From Acidimicrobiales bacterium (GTDB lineage: Bacteria; Actinomycetota; Acidimicrobiia; Acidimicrobiales; RAAP-2): 11,744 bases of DNA. Both the position numbers and the translations under genes were made by a program. The notes under the pieces were generated by a model. The model made no database searches, was not told the origin of the DNA, and saw nothing but the letters and a program-made list of their open reading frames with translations. Of the stretch, positions 4,729-11,744 are shown in pieces (position 1 is the first letter of the stretch; every line of letters begins with the position of its first letter). The stretch is taken from positions 1 through 11,744 of the forward strand of contig JASHWO010000269.1 in assembly GCA_030044045.1 (NCBI GenBank), given 5' to 3'.

Positions 4729-5298
4729 TCAGGCGTCGACCAGGTCCGGCTCGGCCGGGGACATCTCGACCGGCGCCACGTGGAAGAGCTTCTGGTAGAT
4801 CACGAACTTGACCACCCACAAGATGGCGAAGGACGCCAGGTTGGCCCCGTTGACCAGGACCGAGGTCCCGAAATGGTGCAGGTGGTGGTCCCGGGCGAAG
4901 TCCCCGGCCAGCCAGACGGCCAGGCTGGAGAAGGCCAGGCCCACGAAGCTCAGCACCCAGAACGGCACCACCTCGCGCCACAGGTGCGACTTCCCGTTCT
5001 TGCCCCACACCCACGACCGGTTCAGGTAGTACGAGGGCACGGTGGCGAGCACGTTGGCCAGGACGTTGGCCGGCACCTCGGACATGACCCGGAACACGCC
5101 GAAGGTGAGCAGCAGGGTCACCTGCGAGACGATGGTGGAGATCACCGACACCGAGGCGTACTTGGCCAGCTTCATGCTGCTCGGGTGGCGGATGACCTGC
5201 GCCACCCGCCGGGCCAGCGCCTCGTCCGCCCGCCAGAGGTCGGCCAGGCTGGTGTGCTCGAGCGCGCCGGAAGCCGGGGAAGGGGCGGGATCGCTCAC
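4729..5298 (-). CDS. GtrA family membrane protein
   Basis: A 189-residue protein with a ~43-residue cytosolic N-terminus, then four hydrophobic helices at about 44-68, 75-93, 108-131 and 145-168, the standard GtrA topology. The family motif after helix 2 reads YYLNRSWVW (90-98) and is followed by a basic loop (GKNGKSHLWRE). GtrA-like proteins are small flippases or partners for polyprenyl-phosphate-linked sugars used to decorate surface polysaccharides or teichoic acids. It follows the GH1 gene by 27 bp on the same strand but has its own -10 box. The GTG start gives the full-length family N-terminus. No dedicated glycosyltransferase is adjacent, so the sugar is unknown. Confidence 0.85.
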   Translation of the reverse strand: MSDPAPSPASGALEHTSLADLWRADEALARRVAQVIRHPSSMKLAKYASVSVISTIVSQVTLLLTFGVFRVMSEVPANVLANVLATVPSYYLNRSWVWGKNGKSHLWREVVPFWVLSFVGLAFSSLAVWLAGDFARDHHLHHFGTSVLVNGANLASFAILWVVKFVIYQKLFHVAPVEMSPAEPDLVDA

Positions 5299-5306
5299 TG
5301 GACGCG

Positions 5307-5312
5307 AGTGTA
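5307..5312 (-). promoter_or_regulatory. Probable -10 box for the GtrA-like gene
   Basis: On the minus strand TACACT fits TANNNT and ends 8 bp before the GTG at 5298, with no Shine-Dalgarno. It lies in the 27-bp gap after the GH1 stop, so the GtrA gene can be transcribed independently as a leaderless mRNA. Confidence 0.5.
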
Positions 5313-5325
5313 CCCAGACGACGGC

Positions 5326-6513
5326 TCAGGTCTCGTTCGCCGGGACGAGGGTGTTCGACCGGGCCACGTCGGCGAACCAGAAGGCGCTGGGCTTCGGCCG
5401 GCGCTCGAAGGTGGTGCGGTCCACGGCCACCAGGCCGAACTTCGGCCCGTAGCCCATCGACCACTCGAAGTTGTCCAGCAGGCTCCAGGCGAAGTAGCCT
5501 CGCACGTCCACCCCGTCCTCCAGGCAGCGGTGAACCCCCCGGATGGCCTCGGAGAGGTAGGCGATGCGCTGGCGGTCGTCCTCGGTCCCGATGCCGTTCT
5601 CGGTCACCAGCACCGGCAGCCCGGTCACCTCGGCCGCCCGGCGCACGGTGTGCTCCGCCACCTGCGGCCAGTACTCGTAGCCCATCTGGGTGACCGGCAC
5701 ACCCTCCTCGGCGCCCAGGAGCTGGCCGTCGGCCCGGAAGCGCAGCCGGGTGTAGCACTGCACCCCGATGAAGTCGTCCCCGCCGGTGGCCCGGAGGAAG
5801 GTGTCCTCCAGGATCTCCCGGGCGGCGTCCCGCACCCCCTCGGCGCCCTCGCCGGCCACCATCTCGGCCATGGAGAGGGTCAGGCCCACCGGGAAGCTCC
5901 CCGGCCCGGCCCGCAGCGCCTCCACCGCCAGCCGGTGGGCCCGGACCATCGACTCGTTGACCGCCAGGTGGCGGGCCAGGTCGTCCTTCACCCCCGGCGG
6001 GAAGGCGCCCATCATGTACCCCATCACGCCGATCACGTTCGGCTCGTTGATGGTGCAGGCCCGGCCCACCACGTCACCCAGGTGGGCCACGGCCCGCTCG
6101 ACGAAGCGGGCGAAGCGCTCCGGGGCGTCGGGGGACTCCCAGCCGCCCCGAGTGGCCAGCCAGCGGGGCGTGGTGAAGTGGTGGAAGGTGACCACCGGCT
6201 CGATGCCCCGGCCCAGGCAGGCGGCGCAGATCCGCCGGTAGTGATCGAGGGCGGCTACCGACCACTCCCCCTCGGCCGGCTCGATGCGGCTCCACTCCAG
6301 CGAGAAGCGGTAGGCGCCCAGGCCGAGGTCGGCCACCAGGTCGACGTCCTCCCGCCAGCGGTGGAGCGAGTCGCAAGCATCGCCGCTGGAGCCGGCGCAC
6401 CCCGACGAGGGGTCGTGCTCCCAGTCCCACCAGTCGTTGTTCACGTTGCCGCCCTCGATCTGGTGGGCGGCGGTGGCCGTCCCCCAGAGGAACCCTTCGG
6501 GAAAGTGCGCCAT
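5326..6513 (-). CDS. Glycoside hydrolase family 1 beta-glucosidase-like enzyme
   Basis: A 395-residue TIM-barrel hydrolase acting by the retaining mechanism. N-terminal FPEGFLWGTATAAHQIEGG is the GH1 signature (Q18 binds the glycone). Acid/base E157 is in TINEPN and nucleophile E305 in VTENGIG. Other expected substrate-pocket residues are visible: H111, N156, Y254, W343, and E350/W351 in LLDNFEWSMGYGPKFGL. The C-terminus has the usual FWFADV element. There is no signal peptide, so it should act on imported or endogenous beta-glycosides in the cytosol. At 395 residues it is shorter than typical beta-glucosidases (about 440-470), with trimmed barrel loops between residues 205 and 300. The ATG gives the exact family N-terminus and has a -10 box 7 bp upstream. 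Specificity (glucoside, galactoside, fucoside, glycolipid) cannot be read from this. Confidence 0.93.
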   Translation of the reverse strand: MAHFPEGFLWGTATAAHQIEGGNVNNDWWDWEHDPSSGCAGSSGDACDSLHRWREDVDLVADLGLGAYRFSLEWSRIEPAEGEWSVAALDHYRRICAACLGRGIEPVVTFHHFTTPRWLATRGGWESPDAPERFARFVERAVAHLGDVVGRACTINEPNVIGVMGYMMGAFPPGVKDDLARHLAVNESMVRAHRLAVEALRAGPGSFPVGLTLSMAEMVAGEGAEGVRDAAREILEDTFLRATGGDDFIGVQCYTRLRFRADGQLLGAEEGVPVTQMGYEYWPQVAEHTVRRAAEVTGLPVLVTENGIGTEDDRQRIAYLSEAIRGVHRCLEDGVDVRGYFAWSLLDNFEWSMGYGPKFGLVAVDRTTFERRPKPSAFWFADVARSNTLVPANET

Positions 6514-6520
6514 GGGCCGA

Positions 6521-6526
6521 ACCGTA
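6521..6526 (-). promoter_or_regulatory. Probable -10 box for the GH1 gene
   Basis: On the minus strand TACGGT fits TANNNT and ends 7 bp before the ATG at 6513. There is no Shine-Dalgarno. It lies in a 32-bp divergent gap shared with tesB. Confidence 0.5.
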
Positions 6527-6533
6527 GCCGTGC

Positions 6534-6539
6534 CAACAT
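6534..6539 (+). promoter_or_regulatory. Weak -10-like box for tesB
   Basis: CAACAT keeps the A at position 2 and T at position 6 of TANNNT and ends 6 bp before the GTG at 6546. No Shine-Dalgarno is seen in the 32-bp gap. Assignment rests on the same geometry as at yajQ and the acetyltransferase. Confidence 0.35.
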
Positions 6540-6545
6540 AACGAC

Positions 6546-7391
6546 GTGAGTGAGTCCCTCGACTTCCTGGTCCGCCTGCTCGACCTCGAGCCGATCGAGG
6601 TCAACATCTTCCGGGGCGTCCAGCCCGACGACGAGCGCCAGCGGGTCTTCGGCGGCCAGGTGGCGTCGCAGGCGCTGATGGCCGCCGGTCGCACCGTCGA
6701 CCACGGCCGGGTGCACTCCCTGCACGCCTACTTCTTGCGGCCGGGCGACCCGGCCATCCCCATCCTCTACGAGGTCGACCGGATCCGGGACGGCAAGTCG
6801 TTCACCACCCGGCGGGTGGTGGCCATCCAGCACGGCCAGGCCATCTTCAACCTGGCCGCCTCGTTCCACGACGACGAGACCGGCCTGGAGCACCAGTTCC
6901 CCATGCCCGACGTGCCGGCGCCCGAGGACCTGCCCACCCTGCCCGAACGGCTGGCCCCCTGGCGGGAGGATCTGGGGGACTGGTTCGACCGGCCGCACCC
7001 CATCGACCAGCGCCACATCGGCGAGCTCCCCTGGCGGCACGCCGAGCCCGGCGACCCCTACCAGCGGCTGTGGATCCGGGCCGACGGCACGCTGCCGGGC
7101 GACCCCCTGCTGCACGCCTGCGTGGCCACCTATGCCTCGGACATGTCCCTGTTCGACACCATCCTCCAGCCCCACTCGGTCCGCTGGGACGACCCGAACC
7201 TGATGGGGGCCAGCCTCGACCACTGCATGTGGTTCCACCGGCCCTTCCGGGCCGACGAGTGGCTGCTCTACGACACCGACTCGCCGGTGGCCGCCAGTGC
7301 CCGGGGCCTGGCCCGGGGCTTCCTCTTCGACCGGGCCGGCCGACTGGTCGTCTCGGTGGTCCAGGAGGGCCTGGCCCGGGTTATCGGTTAG
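6546..7391 (+). CDS. tesB: Acyl-CoA thioesterase II
   Basis: A 281-residue double-hotdog thioesterase that hydrolyses medium- and long-chain acyl-CoA to free fatty acid and CoA in the cytosol. Hotdog 1 contains VFGGQVASQALMAA and HSLHAYFLRPGDP. Hotdog 2 contains ATYASDMSLF, LDHCMWFHRPFRADEWLLY and the C-terminal VVQEGLAR. By alignment with E. coli TesB (Asp204, Thr228, Gln278) the active-site residues are D199, S223 and Q273. Serine replaces threonine, a conservative change that should keep the hydrogen bond. Length equals the family norm. The GTG start is directly at the family N-terminus. The last 11 bp overlap the end of gltA on the other strand. Confidence 0.95.
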   Translation: MSESLDFLVRLLDLEPIEVNIFRGVQPDDERQRVFGGQVASQALMAAGRTVDHGRVHSLHAYFLRPGDPAIPILYEVDRIRDGKSFTTRRVVAIQHGQAIFNLAASFHDDETGLEHQFPMPDVPAPEDLPTLPERLAPWREDLGDWFDRPHPIDQRHIGELPWRHAEPGDPYQRLWIRADGTLPGDPLLHACVATYASDMSLFDTILQPHSVRWDDPNLMGASLDHCMWFHRPFRADEWLLYDTDSPVAASARGLARGFLFDRAGRLVVSVVQEGLARVIG

Positions 7392-8649
7392 CGATCGGGA
7401 CGTAGTCCCGAGGCTCGGCGCCGACGTAGAGCTGGCGGGGCCGGGCGATCTTCGAGTCCTGGTCGAGCATCTCCTGCCAGTGGGCCAGCCAACCAGAGGT
7501 TCGGGGGATGGCGAACAGCACCGGGAACATCTCCAGGGGGAACCCCATGGCCTGGTAGATGAGGCCGGAGTAGAAGTCGACGTTCGGGTAGAGCCGGCGG
7601 GAGGTGAAGTACTCGTCGGAGAGGGCGATCTCCTCCAGCTTCAGGGCCACGTCCAGCAGCGGGTTCTTCCCGGTCACCTCGAAGACCTGGTCCGCCGTGC
7701 GCTTGATGATCTTGGCCCGGGGGTCGTAGCTCTTGTACACGCGGTGGCCGAACCCCTGCAGCCGGCCGTGCCCGGCCTTCACCGCCTCCACGAAGGCCGG
7801 GACCTCGTCGATGTGGCCGATCTCGGTGAGCATGCGGATCACCGCCTCGTTGGCCCCGCCGTGCCGGGGCCCGTACAGGGCGGCGCAGGCGGCGGCGCAG
7901 GCCGAGTAGGGGTCGGCGTGCGACGACCCGACCACCCGCATGGCGGTGGTGGAGCAGTTCTGCTCGTGGTCGGCGTGGAGGATGAAGAGGATGTCCAGGG
8001 CCCGGGCCAGCACCGGGTCGGCCTCGAAGCGGGGCTCAGCCACCTTCCACATCATCGAGAGGAAGTTGGAGGGGAAGTCGAGGGAGTTGTCCGGGTAGAC
8101 GAAGGGCATGCCCACGCTGAAGCGGTGGGCGGCGGCGGCCAGGGTCGGCATCTTGGCGATCAGCCGGGTGACCTGCTTGGCCCGGGAGTGGGGGTCGAAG
8201 ATCTGCTTGGCGTCGAGGTAGAAGGTCGAGAGGGCGGCCACCGCCGAGACCAGCATCCCCATCGGATGGGCGTCGTAGTGGAAGCCCTCCAGGAACCGCT
8301 TGCGCACGTTCTCGTGGATGAAGGTGTGCATGGTGATCTCGTGGCGCCAGGCGTCGAACTCCGCCGCCGTGGGCAGCTCGCCGTGGAGGAGCAGGTAGGC
8401 CACCTCCAGGTAGGTCGAGCCCTCGGCCAACTGCTCGATGGGGTAGCCGCGGTAGCGGAGGATCCCGGCGTCGCCGTCCAAGTAGGTGATGGCGCTCTCG
8501 CAGGCGGCCGTGGAGAGGAAGCCGGGGTCGTAGAACCACACCCCGGGGAGCGCCTTCGACCACTCGACGGCGGACACCCCGCCGTTGACGATCGGGACCT
8601 CCACGACCTCCCCGGTGCGGTTGTCGGTGATGGTGATGGTGTCCGCCAC
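7381..8649 (-). CDS. gltA: Citrate synthase (type II, GltA family)
   Basis: A 422-residue enzyme condensing oxaloacetate and acetyl-CoA to citrate, the entry step of the TCA cycle. The N-terminal ~50-residue beta domain (MADTITITDN, then ALPGVWFYDPGF) is characteristic of the longer, hexamer-type bacterial enzymes. All key residues are present, nearly at E. coli positions: H228 in HADHEQN, H263 in GPRHGGANEA, H302 in GFGHRVYKSYDPRA, and D358 in PNVDFYSG. The conserved C-terminal IPRTSGWLAHW and RPRQLYVG are intact. The GTG start is supported by AGGAGG 10 nt upstream. It is monocistronic, with its own -10 box overlapping the stop codon of the preceding gene. Its 3' end overlaps tesB by 11 bp, so there is no room for a separate terminator. 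Confidence 0.97.
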   Translation of the reverse strand: MADTITITDNRTGEVVEVPIVNGGVSAVEWSKALPGVWFYDPGFLSTAACESAITYLDGDAGILRYRGYPIEQLAEGSTYLEVAYLLLHGELPTAAEFDAWRHEITMHTFIHENVRKRFLEGFHYDAHPMGMLVSAVAALSTFYLDAKQIFDPHSRAKQVTRLIAKMPTLAAAAHRFSVGMPFVYPDNSLDFPSNFLSMMWKVAEPRFEADPVLARALDILFILHADHEQNCSTTAMRVVGSSHADPYSACAAACAALYGPRHGGANEAVIRMLTEIGHIDEVPAFVEAVKAGHGRLQGFGHRVYKSYDPRAKIIKRTADQVFEVTGKNPLLDVALKLEEIALSDEYFTSRRLYPNVDFYSGLIYQAMGFPLEMFPVLFAIPRTSGWLAHWQEMLDQDSKIARPRQLYVGAEPRDYVPIANR

Positions 8650-8659
8650 GAGCGTGAGG

Positions 8660-8665
8660 CCTCCT
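8660..8665 (-). promoter_or_regulatory. Strong Shine-Dalgarno for gltA
   Basis: On the minus strand a full AGGAGG stands 10 nt before the GTG start. This contrasts with the leaderless look of most neighbours and fixes the gltA start. Confidence 0.75.
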
Positions 8666-8688
8666 CTCGAGTTGCCTGCCCCGGTCCG

Positions 8689-8694
8689 ATCCTA
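8689..8694 (-). promoter_or_regulatory. Probable -10 box of gltA
   Basis: On the minus strand TAGGAT fits TANNNT. Transcription from about 8682 would give a 30-35 nt leader holding the AGGAGG site. The box overlaps the TAG stop (8692-8694) of the preceding membrane protein gene. No good -35 is seen. Confidence 0.45.
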
Positions 8695-9777
8695 CGACCT
8701 GCCCGGGCGGGTGGTCGACGTGGTCGTGGTGGTGGTCGGTGGCGTGGGCAACGCGATCCGTAGCGTATAGCTGGCCCGGGTCCCGGACCGGTCGGCCTGG
8801 CCCGCCGGAGGTGTGACGGTCACGGACAGGGTGTAGGTGTCACCGGGGGTCACCGAGAGCAACGGGAACGTCACCGCCACCGACCCCCCCGCCGGCACCG
8901 ATACCGTCACCGTCGTCCGGTCGGCCCGGCCCGGGCCCTGGGGGGCCACGGCCGCCGTCGCGGTCACCGCCGGCACGCCCAGGCTCCCCTGGTCAGCCAC
9001 CACCGCCGCCACCTGCAGGTGGTGCGTGGGCAGCGCCACCGGCGGGTCGCCGGGCTGCACCGGCGGCACCACTGTGGGCACGACGTGCACCGTCCCCGCC
9101 CGCACCACCACGTCGGGCGCCCCGGCCAGGCCGGGCGTCAGGGTCAGGGCCTGCACCAGATCATGCACCGGCCCGGGCGACCAGCCGCTGGGGTCGGTCA
9201 CCCAGACCGACCGGGGCAGGCGGGCACTGCCCGGAGCGGCGAGGAACGCCCGGCGCACGGCGGCGTAGTCGCGGTCGGCCCGCAACAGGAGGGTGCCGGC
9301 TCCCGCCACCTCGGACGACGCCCGGCCCACCGGCACGGTCGCCCGGCCGCTCCCCCCGGCCAGACCGAGCACCCCTTCCACCGCCGCCGCCGCCATGGCC
9401 ACGCCCCGGGCCCGCAAGGCCATGGCCTGGCTGAACCCGCCCACCGTCGGTGTGGGCGGGGACAGCGCTGCCGCCGACGCCGCCTCCTGGCTGCTGGCGG
9501 CCTCGAGCGAGGCCAGCTGCCGGTGCAGCGGTTGGCGGCGGCGCGTGGTCATCGAGGACATGAGCCGGCGCAGCTCGGCGCCGGTGGCGTTGGACTGGGC
9601 CACCACCGCCTTGGCCTGGGCCGCGTAGGAGCGGTTCACCGCCCGGCGGTAGCCGCCCGAGGACCGGCCCACGGAGAGCAGACCGCCGACCACGACGGCC
9701 AGCACCACTGCGGCGGCCACGACGACCAGCACCACCGGCATGTTCCGGCGCCGGCGCCGGCGGTCGAGGGGCGGCAT
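8692..9777 (-). CDS. Membrane-anchored exported protein with C-terminal beta domain, function unknown
   Basis: I do not recognise this 361-residue protein. A cytosolic Arg-rich start (residues 6-11) precedes one strong membrane helix (about 14-36), so the rest should be outside the cell. Residues about 45-185 are Ala-rich, polar and probably helical, with potential coiled segments (AVNRSYAAQAKAVVAQSNATGAELRRLM; LHRQLASLEAASSQEAASAAA shown here only in part). Residues about 250-342 read as beta strands of an Ig-like or CARDB-like domain (TVTVSVPAGGSVAVTFPLL, TYTLSVTVTPPAG). The end is a short Thr/Pro tail (346-357). No catalytic motif is seen. The gene lies 62 bp downstream of sqdB on the same strand with a possible -10 box of its own. 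A structural or protein-binding role at the cell surface is possible but unproven. A start at M13 is an alternative. Confidence 0.75.
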   Translation of the reverse strand: MPPLDRRRRRRNMPVVLVVVAAAVVLAVVVGGLLSVGRSSGGYRRAVNRSYAAQAKAVVAQSNATGAELRRLMSSMTTRRRQPLHRQLASLEAASSQEAASAAALSPPTPTVGGFSQAMALRARGVAMAAAAVEGVLGLAGGSGRATVPVGRASSEVAGAGTLLLRADRDYAAVRRAFLAAPGSARLPRSVWVTDPSGWSPGPVHDLVQALTLTPGLAGAPDVVVRAGTVHVVPTVVPPVQPGDPPVALPTHHLQVAAVVADQGSLGVPAVTATAAVAPQGPGRADRTTVTVSVPAGGSVAVTFPLLSVTPGDTYTLSVTVTPPAGQADRSGTRASYTLRIALPTPPTTTTTTSTTRPGRS

Positions 9778-9786
9778 TGCCGGCCG

Positions 9787-9792
9787 ACGCTA
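9787..9792 (-). promoter_or_regulatory. Possible -10 box of the exported-protein gene
   Basis: On the minus strand TAGCGT fits TANNNT and ends 9 bp before the ATG at 9777. No Shine-Dalgarno is obvious. The surroundings are very GC-rich, so a chance match is possible. Confidence 0.35.
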
Positions 9793-9839
9793 CCGCCGGC
9801 CCGGGGCGGCGAGCCCGCGCTGCCTGTCCGCTGGGCCGC

Positions 9840-11744
<1,905 letters not shown>

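Noticed and set aside
4780..6549. 589-codon open plus-strand frame opposite the GtrA-like and GH1 genes
   Set aside because: His/Val/Gly/Pro-rich antisense of two well-recognised genes. It crosses their boundary and has no recognisable motif.
7297..8763. 488-codon open plus-strand frame opposite gltA
   Set aside because: Antisense of citrate synthase with skewed Gly/Val/Glu/His composition; the open frame is an effect of high GC.

Overview
This is a very GC-rich stretch of bacterial chromosome. It has actinobacterial hallmarks: GTG starts are common, several genes carry a TANNNT -10 hexamer 6-9 nt before the start codon (the pattern of leaderless transcripts), and there is a polyprenol-phosphomannose-dependent mannosyltransferase of the MptB type. 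The lineage cannot be fixed from the window. An Acidimicrobiia-like or other non-model actinobacterium is a guess. Most genes look like ordinary chromosomal housekeeping or envelope genes, and no phage, CRISPR array or rRNA is visible.

Layout. 1-1016 holds the 3' part of an IS1380-type transposase, followed by about 310 bp of IS end and decayed sequence. 1330-1485 is a minus-strand tRNA-Thr(GGT)-tRNA-Met(CAT) pair with an intrinsic terminator. 1525-2251 contains a small GNAT (PAT/bar-like) acetyltransferase surrounded and interrupted by four copies of a GC-rich palindromic repeat, two of them read in frame inside the protein. 2255-3937 is an integral-membrane GT-C mannosyltransferase, preceded by a long structured leader and tRNA-Tyr(GTA). 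4195-4683 is yajQ. 4729-6513 (minus) is a GtrA-family membrane protein downstream of a GH1 beta-glucosidase. 6546-7391 is tesB (acyl-CoA thioesterase II), tail-to-tail with gltA (citrate synthase, 7381-8649). 8692-9777 is an unrecognised membrane-anchored exported protein. 9840-11036 is sqdB (UDP-sulfoquinovose synthase). 11152 to the window end is the C-terminal RecB-type nuclease domain of a larger helicase/nuclease.

How the genes fit together. There is no single pathway here. A loose envelope theme links the mannosyltransferase, GtrA (often a polyprenyl-linked sugar flippase), the exported protein and SqdB (the sulfolipid or sulfoglycan head-group donor). GltA and TesB belong to central carbon and acyl-CoA metabolism.

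The most unusual item is the palindromic repeat family at 1525-2251. It adds about 37 residues to an acetyltransferase without breaking the frame, overlaps that gene's stop codon, and carries promoter-like hexamers for both the acetyltransferase and the neighbouring tRNA pair. It recalls in-frame palindromic elements such as those of Rickettsia, but its sequence is different. All assignments come from reading the sequence; no database search was run.
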